Below, one piece after another: positions 52,345 through 61,014 of a stretch of DNA of 64,000 nt. A model generated the notes under the pieces. It was not told the origin of the DNA, did not search any database, and saw only the letters and a program-made list of their open reading frames with translations. This stretch comes from UMGS1889 sp900556055. Lineage in GTDB: Bacteria > Bacillota > Clostridia > Oscillospirales > Ruminococcaceae. Positions within the stretch are counted from its first letter, which is position 1. Each line of letters starts with the position of its first letter. A program made the position numbers and the translations under genes. The DNA lies in assembly GCA_902463265.1 (NCBI GenBank), contig CABQEV010000001.1, positions 62,001 to 126,000 on the forward strand. Reading direction: 5' to 3'.

Positions 52345-54078
52345 TCAGTCCTCCGAAAGCGGGGTGACGTAAAGTGTTCGGTTGTTGGTGAAGATGACCT
52401 TGCCGGGCTTTGCGCCTGCGGGTTTTTTCACGAATTTCACGGGGACATAATCGACGGGGACCTGCGCTGATGACGCTGCCTTGCTGTGCTTTGCGGCGAT
52501 GCGCGCGGCATAGAGGATAGTTTCGTCGTCGGGGGAAGCTCCGTGCGTGCAGATTATGACGTGCGATCCCGGAATATTTTTCGTATGCAGCCAGATGTCC
52601 GATTTTTCGGCGGTTTTCAGCGTCAGCTTGTCGTTCTGGATATTGTTGCGTCCGACAAGAATGCGGTATCCCGACGGCGATGTGTACTCGATCGGCGGGA
52701 GTGTTTTCGGTGTCTGACGGTTCTTTCCGCCCGATGATCTGAGATATCCCTGCTCGGCAAGCTCGGTCTTTATCTGCATAACGTCGTCCTCGCCTGTGGT
52801 GCGGGTGAGCAGGTCGAAAACGCTGTCGATGTATTCAAGCTCTTCCTCGCCCTTTGCGATAAGCTCGGTCAGCTTCTTTTCAGCGGTCGCTGCCTTGCGG
52901 TATTCGGCGTAATAACGCTGCATATTCTGCGACGGGGTAAGGCGTTTATCAAGCTTTATCGTAATGTCGGGGCAGTTTTCGTCGTAGAAATTCTGCACTG
53001 TGAACTCGTTCATGCCTTTCTGCATGGCATAGATATTCGCTGAGATAAGGTCGCCGCAAAGCTTCAGCCTGTCACGGTCGGCGGACTGCTTCAGCTCCTG
53101 CTTCTGGACTTCAAGGCGGCGGGATATCCTTTCGGTAAGGTTGATGAGGTGCCTGAAAAGATCCTGAGAACGCTGTTTCATTCGTGAAACGGCATCTCTT
53201 TCGGCATAGAAGCTGTCAAGCGTATCGCACGCTGAGGGAAGCTCCTTCACTGTCATAAGTCCGCCGTACTGGGTTATGCGAATAAAGGAAAAATCCTTGA
53301 GAAGTCCGTTCTGATCGGTCAGGGTGCAGAATGTTCCTCCGTTTTGCATTGCATCGGCAGTGCGGGTTATCGCAATAAACAGCTTGTCTGTCTGCTCCTC
53401 GGTTATTTCGGACGAGGCTATGTCCTGTCCGCCGCCTGCTAAAAATGTCCATTCTCTTGCGACAACGGGGGATATTCCCTCGAATGTTCTTATCAGTGCC
53501 TTGGAAAGCTCTGCGTTCGGCTGATCGGAAAGTGCCTGCGAAAGCTGTTCCTTGGTGCAGGTCATGAGGTTCAGCCTGCTGTCTCTCGGCGGGACTTCGT
53601 ATTTCATTCCGGGAAGCACTGGGCGTTCACGGGACATTTCCTCTCCGACACGCTTTATGCTGTCGATTATGCGTCCCTTTTCGTTTATCATGACGATGTT
53701 TGAGCATCTGCCCATGATCTCGCTTGCTACTGTGATGACAACGGTATCGCCAAGCTCGTTCACGGCTTCAAAGTCGAAGAAAAGTATTCGTTCAAGACCG
53801 TCCTGACGTATGTTAATAAGCCGTCCGCTGCCGATATGCTTTCTCATCAGCATACAGAACATCGGCGGTGCTTTCGGGTTTTCGATGGATTTTTTTGTGA
53901 TGTGTACACGGGCTGAGCCTGCGTTTGCGGAAAACAGAAGCTTCTGCATCGCACCGCCCGCCCTCATGGATATAACTATCTCCTCCCGTGACGGCTGATG
54001 TATCTTATCGACTCTTGCGCCGATGAGAAACATAAGCTCCTTTTTCACGGTATATAAAAATGCTCCGTCAAGTGCCAT
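52345..54078 (-). CDS. rqcH: Ribosome quality-control factor RqcH (NFACT protein)
   Basis: 577-residue NFACT-family protein. It contains NFACT-N (MALDGAFLYTVKKEL), HhH, long coiled-coil arms (about 270-430), and the NFACT-R domain with SDIWLHTKNIPGSHVII near residue 490. RqcH binds split 50S subunits and adds alanine tails to stalled peptides; older annotation calls it fibronectin-binding protein FbpA. Full length. It lies 12 bases after the PAP2 gene on the same transcript; AAGGAG upstream. Confidence 0.95.
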   Translation of the reverse strand: MALDGAFLYTVKKELMFLIGARVDKIHQPSREEIVISMRAGGAMQKLLFSANAGSARVHITKKSIENPKAPPMFCMLMRKHIGSGRLINIRQDGLERILFFDFEAVNELGDTVVITVASEIMGRCSNIVMINEKGRIIDSIKRVGEEMSRERPVLPGMKYEVPPRDSRLNLMTCTKEQLSQALSDQPNAELSKALIRTFEGISPVVAREWTFLAGGGQDIASSEITEEQTDKLFIAITRTADAMQNGGTFCTLTDQNGLLKDFSFIRITQYGGLMTVKELPSACDTLDSFYAERDAVSRMKQRSQDLFRHLINLTERISRRLEVQKQELKQSADRDRLKLCGDLISANIYAMQKGMNEFTVQNFYDENCPDITIKLDKRLTPSQNMQRYYAEYRKAATAEKKLTELIAKGEEELEYIDSVFDLLTRTTGEDDVMQIKTELAEQGYLRSSGGKNRQTPKTLPPIEYTSPSGYRILVGRNNIQNDKLTLKTAEKSDIWLHTKNIPGSHVIICTHGASPDDETILYAARIAAKHSKAASSAQVPVDYVPVKFVKKPAGAKPGKVIFTNNRTLYVTPLSED

Positions 54079-54090
54079 TGTATTCTCCTT

Positions 54091-54669
54091 TTATGCCTGT
54101 TGTTTGTCTGCGGATATTCTGGGCGGTATCTTATCGAGAAGTGATGTTATTTTCTTATCCAGCAGCTTTACAACGAGTATCGCTGTGACAACGCCGAGAA
54201 GCGAGCCGACCAGCACATCCGTAAAGTAGTGGACGAACAGAAATACTCTCGAAAATGCTATCATAAATGCGATAACAAGCGCTATCACGCCGAGTACACG
54301 CTTTTTCATGAAAAGTGCCGTTGCCGTGGCAAATGATGATATCGAATGTCCCGATGGGAATGATGTTCCCATGGGTGCGCCTATTAGCAGGATAAGATCG
54401 TCATGCGCAAGATACGGGCGGACACGGCTGAACATCGGCTTCAGCATCAGATTTCCGACAACTGCGGCGATACCGAGCGAAAGCAGCATCAGCACGCCAA
54501 CGGGACGTGTTTTTCTCTTTATCATGAGCAGCAGCGAGGAAATTATCCATATCACGCCGCCCGTTCCGAGATGCGTTATCAGCGGCATTATCGTTTCGGT
54601 GAAGTGGTTGTGAAGATGATCTTGCATGAAATATGTAATGGCATCATCTATTGCCTGAATGAATTCCAT
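54091..54669 (-). CDS. PAP2-family lipid phosphatase
   Basis: 192-residue membrane phosphatase of the PAP2 superfamily. Motifs are KPMFSRVRPYLAH (C1), FPSGHSISSFA (C2) and SRVFLFVHYFTDVLVG (C3), set among five or six membrane helices. Likely substrates are undecaprenyl pyrophosphate or phosphatidic acid. AAGGAGG 8 bases upstream fixes ATG 54669; the frame extends 23 codons further. It is the first gene of the PAP2-rqcH unit. Confidence 0.92.
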   Translation of the reverse strand: MEFIQAIDDAITYFMQDHLHNHFTETIMPLITHLGTGGVIWIISSLLLMIKRKTRPVGVLMLLSLGIAAVVGNLMLKPMFSRVRPYLAHDDLILLIGAPMGTSFPSGHSISSFATATALFMKKRVLGVIALVIAFMIAFSRVFLFVHYFTDVLVGSLLGVVTAILVVKLLDKKITSLLDKIPPRISADKQQA

Positions 54670-54693
54670 ATAATACGCCTCCTTATTCATAAA

Positions 54694-54722
54694 ATAATAC
54701 CACATATCGGCACATAAGTCAA
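54694..54722 (-). promoter_or_regulatory. Sigma-A promoter of PAP2-rqcH
   Basis: Minus-strand TTGACT, 17 bases, TATTAT. Its -35 is only nine bases from the -35 of the divergent TerB operon promoter, so the two may interfere or share a regulator. Confidence 0.82.
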
Positions 54723-54731
54723 TATGCATCG

Positions 54732-54760
54732 TTGACAAAGCAGAACCTTTGTGCTATAAT
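54732..54760 (+). promoter_or_regulatory. Consensus promoter with spacer dyad, TerB-helicase operon
   Basis: TTGACA, 17 bases, TATAAT, a perfect consensus, 31 bases before the TerB gene. The start of the spacer holds ACAAAG-CAGAAC-CTTTGT (54735-54752), a perfect 6-bp dyad that overlaps the -35 and could be a repressor site. Confidence 0.88.
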
Positions 54761-54791
54761 TTATTACGATATTGCGGGAGGAGGGACGAAT

Positions 54792-56294
54792 ATGGGCGAT
54801 ATTTACAGCCTTATTGATATAATATTGTCGGACGAGAAGCTTACAAACAGCAAAAGCTTCGGTTCAGTCTACAAGGATACGCCGATAATCCGTCCCGCCT
54901 CGAGAATGGACTCAGCCGTTTCGCAGAAGATATCCGAGATGCGGAAAATAGGCAGCGCATCAGGTGAAACGGGATTTATGGCGGATAACCGCTGCTTTAA
55001 GCGTCAGGCGGAATTCATGGCGGATTACGAGGACGACCATGAATACAGCGGCGGATTCATCTCCTATTACCCGACCTACCGCTCGATGAATGACCGCCAG
55101 CTTCGGGGATATTTCACATGGCGCACAAAGATACGCAAGGGCGAGATCACGGAAGCTCCGCTGTCCTTTGCTTTCGTTTATATTTACGAGCTGCTGAACG
55201 GGATAGGCGTTTCATCGCCCGAGGACGGCTATCGGAAGATAGAGAAATTCGGCGAGGATTACGGTGCTGTTGACAGATATGTGGTGCGGTATGTGAAAAT
55301 GTGGCTCAGGGACTATGTTATCTATCATAATATGGATAAGTCGCTGCTTGATGATACTGAAATCGTGCGTGCTGCGGACGTTATCGCAGATATTCAGTCA
55401 CAGTCGGATGCGGATATTTTTTCGGCGGCAGAGGTGCTTTCTTCCTATTCGGTGTCACGCTCAAAATTTTTCTCTGAATATCATGATGATGCACAAAAGG
55501 TCACCTGCAATGTGCTGAAAGCTCTTGATCTTTATTATCTTTCGCATGGAAAAAAGACATTTCCCGAGAAGCTTTTCGGTCTGACGGCACGGTTTCCGAT
55601 AGAACTGTTTTCGTCTGCTGTTTTTTATGATGAAAAGAAGTATGATGATTATTCCTATGCTCTCGGGAACTCAATGATATATCACTGCCGGCACGGAAGA
55701 TGGAGCATTGAAAAGTTCAGCGGGCTTAACGGAAAATCACATGAGCTTGGTGCGATAATGAGGCCGATCGACTGCGAAATGCGCAGAATAATGGGTTACG
55801 GTTCTCAGCTGAAGCCTGAAAAAACAACGAAGCTGCTTATCAGGCTTATCGAAAAGGAAACATCGGCACTGCTTGCGGAAAAGGAAAAGGCAAAGCGTCC
55901 CGTTATCGAGATAGATGTTTCAAAGCTCGGCGGGATACGAAAGGCTGCTGACATTACAAGGGATAAGCTCATCGTAGATGATGCTGAATATATCGAAGAG
56001 GAAAAGGAAGATATCATCACGGAGAATGTGTGTGAAGAAGAAAAGCCTGATAACGATGAAATGCACGAAAATTCACCTCTTGATGATAATGAATATGAAT
56101 TTGTGCGCAGACTGCTGTACGGAGATGACTGGGCTGCGTTCATACGTGAAAAGAAGCTTATGCTTTCGGTCATTGCGGACAGAGTGAACGAAAAGCTTTT
56201 TGACATTTTCGGAGATACCGTCATAGAATTCAGCGGCGACGATCCAGCTGTTATCGAAGATTATGCCGACGAACTGAAAGGAATGATAACCTGA
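54792..56294 (+). CDS. TerB-N / TerB-C domain protein
   Basis: 500-residue protein with a TerB-N domain (about residues 85-270: YYPTYRSMNDRQLRGYFTWR, RKGEITEAPLSFAFVYIYEL) and a C-terminal TerB-C domain (about 430-500: EFVRRLLYGDDWAAFI, GDTVIEFSGDDPAVIEDY). The acidic residues between are probably a linker. TerB-N/TerB-C proteins are described in Ter-related cassettes as helical, possibly metal-binding partners of ATPases and helicases (Anantharaman et al.). The GGAGGAGGG site sets the start at 54792. Its stop overlaps the next start (TGATG), so the three genes form one translation-coupled operon. Confidence 0.88.
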   Translation: MGDIYSLIDIILSDEKLTNSKSFGSVYKDTPIIRPASRMDSAVSQKISEMRKIGSASGETGFMADNRCFKRQAEFMADYEDDHEYSGGFISYYPTYRSMNDRQLRGYFTWRTKIRKGEITEAPLSFAFVYIYELLNGIGVSSPEDGYRKIEKFGEDYGAVDRYVVRYVKMWLRDYVIYHNMDKSLLDDTEIVRAADVIADIQSQSDADIFSAAEVLSSYSVSRSKFFSEYHDDAQKVTCNVLKALDLYYLSHGKKTFPEKLFGLTARFPIELFSSAVFYDEKKYDDYSYALGNSMIYHCRHGRWSIEKFSGLNGKSHELGAIMRPIDCEMRRIMGYGSQLKPEKTTKLLIRLIEKETSALLAEKEKAKRPVIEIDVSKLGGIRKAADITRDKLIVDDAEYIEEEKEDIITENVCEEEKPDNDEMHENSPLDDNEYEFVRRLLYGDDWAAFIREKKLMLSVIADRVNEKLFDIFGDTVIEFSGDDPAVIEDYADELKGMIT

Positions 56295-57610
56295 TGAAGA
56301 TACCTAAGAGAATAGCCTCGGCGGTCATAAATTCGCTGAAAGGCGGCGTTGTGCCGAGGATAGGTCTGCCGTATATCACGGTCGGACGTGAAACGGAAAT
56401 AAATGCACTGCTGCACGATGTTGAGATAATAGCTGACGGAGGGGCGGCATTCAGATTTATCGTCGGCAAATACGGAAGCGGAAAAAGCTTCCTTCTTCAG
56501 ACGATACGAAGCTATGTCATGGACAAGAACTTCGTTGTCGCAGATGCCGATCTGTCCCCCGAAAGACGTTTGCAGGGAACAAAGGGTCAGGGACTTGCGA
56601 CATACAAGGAGCTTATCAGAAATCTGTCCACGAAAACACGTCCCGAGGGCGGTGCGCTGACGCTGATTCTCGACCGCTGGATAAGCGGCATACAGGCTGA
56701 AACGGCGGCAGAAAGCGGCGCAGATGTAAATTCACCCGAGTTCTCAAAGCTTGTTGAAAAGAAGATATTCGAGGTGATAAATTCGCTGAACGAAATGGTC
56801 CACGGCTTCGATTTTGCCCGTGTGCTGACCATTTATTATCAGGCGTACAACGAGGGCGATGATGAGAAAAAGTCAAGGGCTGTAAAATGGTTCAGGGGCG
56901 AATATTCGCTGAAATCCGAGGCAAAGGCGGAGCTTGGAGTAAATATCATCATTACGGACGATGACTGGTATGAGTATATAAAGCTGTTTGCAATGTTCCT
57001 GAAAAAGGCGGGCTATGACGGAATGCTCGTGCTTATTGACGAGCTTGTGAACATCTACAAGGTTCCGAATGCCATCACAAGGCAGTATAATTACGAGAAG
57101 ATACTTACTATGTATAACGACACCTTACAGGGAAAGGCGAAGTATCTCGGCATAATCATGGGCGGCACTCCGCAGTGCATAGAGGACACGCGCAGGGGCG
57201 TTTACAGCTATGAAGCGCTGCGTTCGCGTCTTGCGGAGGGACGTTTCAGCGGCGAATACAAGGATATGCTTGCACCCGTGATAAAGCTTGCGCCGCTCAC
57301 GAATGAGGAAATGCTCGTGCTTATCGAGAAGCTTGCGGATATTCATGCTCAGCTCTTCGGCTATGAACAGACAGTCAACGAAGAGGACATGATCGCATTT
57401 ATCAAGATCGAATTCGGCAGGATAGGCGCAGACACGAACATCACGCCCCGTGAGGTCATAAGGGATTTCATTGAGCTGCTGAATATCCTCTGCCAAAATC
57501 CGCAGGCGAAAATTGCGGATATAATGAATTCCGATGATTTTGCATACGCCAAAACGCAGGCGGAGGAAAATGATCCCGCCGATGAAGAATTTGCGGAGTT
57601 TGAGATATAA
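56294..57610 (+). CDS. DUF2791 AAA-type ATPase (BrxD-like)
   Basis: 438-residue P-loop ATPase of the DUF2791 family, which includes BrxD of BREX phage-defence systems. Walker A is VGKYGSGKSFLL near residue 57 and Walker B is LVLIDELVNIY near 246. GRETEINALLHDVEII precedes Walker A, and an arginine-rich region follows (SYEALRSRLAEGRFSG near 310). Overlaps the genes on both sides by one base (TGATG, TAATG). It probably loads or drives the helicase encoded next. No PglZ, BrxC or methylase is nearby, so this is not a complete BREX locus. Confidence 0.9.
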   Translation: MKIPKRIASAVINSLKGGVVPRIGLPYITVGRETEINALLHDVEIIADGGAAFRFIVGKYGSGKSFLLQTIRSYVMDKNFVVADADLSPERRLQGTKGQGLATYKELIRNLSTKTRPEGGALTLILDRWISGIQAETAAESGADVNSPEFSKLVEKKIFEVINSLNEMVHGFDFARVLTIYYQAYNEGDDEKKSRAVKWFRGEYSLKSEAKAELGVNIIITDDDWYEYIKLFAMFLKKAGYDGMLVLIDELVNIYKVPNAITRQYNYEKILTMYNDTLQGKAKYLGIIMGGTPQCIEDTRRGVYSYEALRSRLAEGRFSGEYKDMLAPVIKLAPLTNEEMLVLIEKLADIHAQLFGYEQTVNEEDMIAFIKIEFGRIGADTNITPREVIRDFIELLNILCQNPQAKIADIMNSDDFAYAKTQAEENDPADEEFAEFEI

Positions 57611-59853
57611 TGGATATTTTCAACAGATATGCGCCGTTCGTTCAGGATTTCATCTATCGGAACAACTGGGAAAACCTCAGAGGAGTGCAGGTCGCTGCGG
57701 GCGATGCTATATTCAATTCCGATGAGAATGTGCTGCTTACGGCATCTACGGCATCGGGAAAGACGGAGGCGGCATTTTTTCCGATACTCACGCTTTTTTC
57801 GGAGGATATGCCGTCCTCGGTCGGGGCTATATACATAGGCCCGCTGAAAGCGTTGATAAACGATCAGTTTCTGAGGCTCAACGAGCTTTGCGCAGAGGGA
57901 GATATCCCCGTATGGCACTGGCACGGCGATGTTTCGCAGTCACACAAGGCGAAAATGCTGAAAAAGCCGTCGGGAATTTTGCAGATAACTCCCGAATCAC
58001 TCGAAGCGCTGCTGCTCCACAAGCATGCAGCGATCTCACGGCTTTTCGGCGATCTCAGATTTATCGTGATAGATGAGGTACATTCGCTTCTGAGGGGCGA
58101 CAGGGGCGGTCAGACTATCTGCCTTATCGAAAGGCTGTCGAAGATGGCGGGGGTAAATCCGCGAAGGATAGGTCTGTCCGCAACGATAGGCGATCCCGAG
58201 GCAGCGGGGCGGCTGCTTGCAAGCGGTACGGGCAGGGGAACGATAATACCGAAGGTCGAGGAAAAAGGCACGAAATGGCGGCTTTCGATGGAGCATTTCT
58301 TTATCACGGGGACACAGGCTGCCGATGATAAGGAGGTAAGTGCAAGCCCATATCCCGATGCGCCGACCGATACCGCACCCGATCACGCCGATCCGGGAAT
58401 AGGGTACATCTTCGAGCATACGAGAGGGAAAAAGTGCCTTGTTTTCGTGAATTCCCGTGAGGAATGTGAAGCTGTCACAACGACGCTCCGCCAATACTGT
58501 GAGCTGAAGCATGAGCCTGACCGATTTATGATACATCACGGAAATCTGTCGGCGGCTTACCGTGAAACTGCGGAGACAGCCATGAAGGACGATGAAAAAT
58601 TCCTCACGACCGTGACTACTGCGACTCTGGAGCTTGGCATTGACATAGGCAGGCTGGAGAGGGCATTTCAGGTTGATGCGCCGTTTACCGTATCATCATT
58701 TCTCCAGCGAATGGGGCGGACGGGAAGGCGCGATCTTCCGCCTGAGATGTGGTTCGTCATGAGGGAGGATCTCCCCGAAGCAAGGGCTATGCTGCCTGCG
58801 ACTATCCCGTGGAAGCTTTTGCAGGGGATAGCACTCGTGCAGCTTTATATTGAGGAAAAATGGGTCGAGCCGCCGAAGCTTGACAGGCTGCCGTACAGTC
58901 TGCTTTACCATCAGACGATGAGCACGCTTGCATCATGCGGGGAAATGACACCTGCGGCACTTGCGTCACGGGTGCTGACGCTCAGCGTTTTTTACAGGAT
59001 ATCGAAAGATGATCTCAGGGTGCTTCTGCGCCATCTTATCGGCATTGAACATATCCAGCAGACGGAAAACGGCGGACTTATCGTCGGAATAGCGGGCGAG
59101 AGGATAGTGAACAATTTCAAGTTCTATGCTGTATTTCAGGAGAACGAGGAATTCACTGTCCGCTGCGGATCGGAGGAGCTGGGAACGATCGTGCTTCCTC
59201 CGCCGCCCGGCGAGAAGATAGCGATAGCAGGTCATGTATGGATAGTCGAGGAGGTTGACAGAAAGCGTCATCTTGTTTACTGTGAGCAGGTCAGGGGAAG
59301 TGTCCCTGCGTATTTCGGCGACTGTCCCGGAGATATAAACACAAAGGTGCTTGAACGCATGAGAAAGGCACTTGCCGAGGACAAAAGCTATCCTTATCTG
59401 ATGAAAAATGCGGTTGTCCGTCTTGCAGAGGCACGTCACACGGCGGCAAATTCAGGTGCGGCTCATGATCCGCTGATATGTCTGGGCGGAAATATGTGGT
59501 GTCTGCTGCCGTGGCTCGGAAGCTATGCGTTCCTTGCTATGGAGCGTTTTCTGAAAATAAGATGTGCTGATAAGCTGGGACTGAAGGCACTTGACTCATC
59601 CAGACCGTATTTCATTCAGTTCAAGATGAGTGTAGGACGGGACGAATTTTTTGAGATACTTGCCGAAGAGGAGAAAAAGCCGCTTGATCCGATGGAGCTT
59701 GTATATCCCGACGAAGTACCGATATTCGAAAAATACGATGAATTTCTTTCCGAGGAGCTTGTGAAAAAGGGCTTTGCCTACGGAATTCTCGGGGTAGATG
59801 AGATGAAAGCAAGGATAAGAAGCTGGTCATGCGGAAATTGTGATATAACATAA
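57610..59853 (+). CDS. Lhr-like superfamily 2 helicase
   Basis: 747-residue DEAD/DEAH helicase resembling Lhr and BrxHI. Motifs are I TASGKTEAAFFP near residue 50, II VIDEVHSLLRGDRGG near 154, III LSATIGD, IV CLVFVNSREEC, V TATLELGIDIG and VI QRMGRTGRRDLP. The last 270 residues hold a winged-helix/OB-like part and end with SWSCGNCDIT, a partial CxxC. It probably unwinds DNA (or RNA) together with the DUF2791 ATPase. Third gene of the TerB cassette; a strong terminator follows after 4 bases. Confidence 0.9.
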   Translation: MDIFNRYAPFVQDFIYRNNWENLRGVQVAAGDAIFNSDENVLLTASTASGKTEAAFFPILTLFSEDMPSSVGAIYIGPLKALINDQFLRLNELCAEGDIPVWHWHGDVSQSHKAKMLKKPSGILQITPESLEALLLHKHAAISRLFGDLRFIVIDEVHSLLRGDRGGQTICLIERLSKMAGVNPRRIGLSATIGDPEAAGRLLASGTGRGTIIPKVEEKGTKWRLSMEHFFITGTQAADDKEVSASPYPDAPTDTAPDHADPGIGYIFEHTRGKKCLVFVNSREECEAVTTTLRQYCELKHEPDRFMIHHGNLSAAYRETAETAMKDDEKFLTTVTTATLELGIDIGRLERAFQVDAPFTVSSFLQRMGRTGRRDLPPEMWFVMREDLPEARAMLPATIPWKLLQGIALVQLYIEEKWVEPPKLDRLPYSLLYHQTMSTLASCGEMTPAALASRVLTLSVFYRISKDDLRVLLRHLIGIEHIQQTENGGLIVGIAGERIVNNFKFYAVFQENEEFTVRCGSEELGTIVLPPPPGEKIAIAGHVWIVEEVDRKRHLVYCEQVRGSVPAYFGDCPGDINTKVLERMRKALAEDKSYPYLMKNAVVRLAEARHTAANSGAAHDPLICLGGNMWCLLPWLGSYAFLAMERFLKIRCADKLGLKALDSSRPYFIQFKMSVGRDEFFEILAEEEKKPLDPMELVYPDEVPIFEKYDEFLSEELVKKGFAYGILGVDEMKARIRSWSCGNCDIT

Positions 59854-59857
59854 AAAA

Positions 59858-59890
59858 ACGGGACTGCCGATTTGTTTTCGGCAGTCCCGT
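59858..59890. terminator. Bidirectional terminator after the helicase gene
   Basis: 13-bp perfect stem ACGGGACTGCCGA / TCGGCAGTCCCGT with A tract left and TTGT right. Confidence 0.93.
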
Positions 59891-59906
59891 TTGTCTGCAT
59901 AAAGAA

Positions 59907-60116
59907 TCAGATGGAAAGAACATCATCAAAGGAATCGTCCTCATCGTCATCGAGAGTGAAATCCCAGTCATCATCAAGCTCAAGCTCAGGCTCAGCCTTG
60001 GACTTCCTCTTCTCACAGCGGTCGGTAACGTAGATTATCACGTTGACAACGGTCATTGCGAGTGTGAAAACCGTCAGGATAACGGAAAGAATTGTGCAGA
60101 TCTCAGTTTTTTTCAT
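59907..60116 (-). CDS. Small membrane protein with acidic tail
   Basis: 69 residues: one membrane helix (ICTILSVILTVFTLAMTVVNVIIYV, about 6-30), a basic patch (RCEKRKSK), then a strongly acidic tail (DDDWDFTLDDDEDDSFDD). GGAGG 8 bases upstream sets the start at 60116. It follows ricT by 16 bases. Similar small acidic-tailed membrane proteins follow ychF here (16165), but sequences differ. Function unknown. Confidence 0.72.
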   Translation of the reverse strand: MKKTEICTILSVILTVFTLAMTVVNVIIYVTDRCEKRKSKAEPELELDDDWDFTLDDDEDDSFDDVLSI

Positions 60117-60132
60117 ATGAATAACCTCCAAT

Positions 60133-60999
60133 TTATTTGCCTTCAAGGCTCTTTAACGCTTTTATCTCGTCCCTGTCAACGCGTATTTCAGCGTCCTTGA
60201 TGGTCGAGATTTCGCTCTTATCGAAGATAACGGACGGGTCATTGCTCTTTTCGGGCTTGACCTTCAGCTTGCCAGTCAGGAGATTCACTTCCTCGACATA
60301 TCCCCTGAACTGCGGAGTTTTAACATATGCGCCGACCTTCGGGGTATGCTTCAGAAGATCCTCATAGGTGTCCTGCTCATATTTCAGGCAGCACATAAGT
60401 CTGCCGCAGGTGCCCGATATTTTTGTGGGATTGAGGGAAAGTCCCTGTTCCTTTGCCATCTTGATAGAAACGGGCTGAAACTCTCCGATATATGTTGCGC
60501 AGCAGAACGGCCGTCCGCAGATGCCGAGTCCGCCGAGCATTTTTGCTTCATCTCTTACGCCTATCTGGCGAAGCTCGATTCGTGTGCGGAACACAGATGC
60601 GAGGTCCTTTACAAGCTCACGGAAATCGACTCTTGTTTCCGCAGTGAAATAGAAAAGCAGCTTATTGTTGTCAAATGTACATTCAACGTCCACAAGCTTC
60701 ATATCAAGCTTATGTGCCGCTATCTTTTCCTGGCAGATCTTCATTGCGTCCTGCTCTTTTTTGCGGTTCTGCTCGATGATTTTAAGGTCGCTGTCCGAGG
60801 CTGTTCTGATAACGGTTTTGAGCGGTGCGGTTATCCTGTCGTCCTCGAGCATTTTGTTCGGGATAACGACTTCTCCGCATTCAACGCCTCTCGCCGTTTC
60901 GACGATGACCTTGGTTCCGACTTCTGCTTTCAGATCTCCGGGGGAAAAGTAGTACATCTTTCCCACGCTCTTAAATCTGACTCCTATGATCTCAGTCAT
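60133..60999 (-). CDS. ricT: PSP1-domain protein RicT (YaaT)
   Basis: 288-residue PSP1 C-terminal-domain protein, the RicT/YaaT factor of the Y-complex that supports RNase Y mRNA processing, competence and sporulation in Bacillus. Seen are VRFKSVGKMYYFSPGDL, GLGICGRPFCCATYI and SGTCGRLMCCLKYEQDTY, the cysteines that bind iron-sulfur. ATG 60999 has AAAGGA 7 bases upstream. It follows holB, the conserved order yaaQ-holB-yaaT. Confidence 0.93.
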   Translation of the reverse strand: MTEIIGVRFKSVGKMYYFSPGDLKAEVGTKVIVETARGVECGEVVIPNKMLEDDRITAPLKTVIRTASDSDLKIIEQNRKKEQDAMKICQEKIAAHKLDMKLVDVECTFDNNKLLFYFTAETRVDFRELVKDLASVFRTRIELRQIGVRDEAKMLGGLGICGRPFCCATYIGEFQPVSIKMAKEQGLSLNPTKISGTCGRLMCCLKYEQDTYEDLLKHTPKVGAYVKTPQFRGYVEEVNLLTGKLKVKPEKSNDPSVIFDKSEISTIKDAEIRVDRDEIKALKSLEGK

Positions 61000-61014
61000 A
61001 ATTTTTCCTTTCAT

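Noticed and set aside
54792..59853. Complete BREX system
   Set aside because: Only BrxD-like and BrxHI-like proteins are present; no PglZ, BrxC, methylase or BrxA/B within reach.
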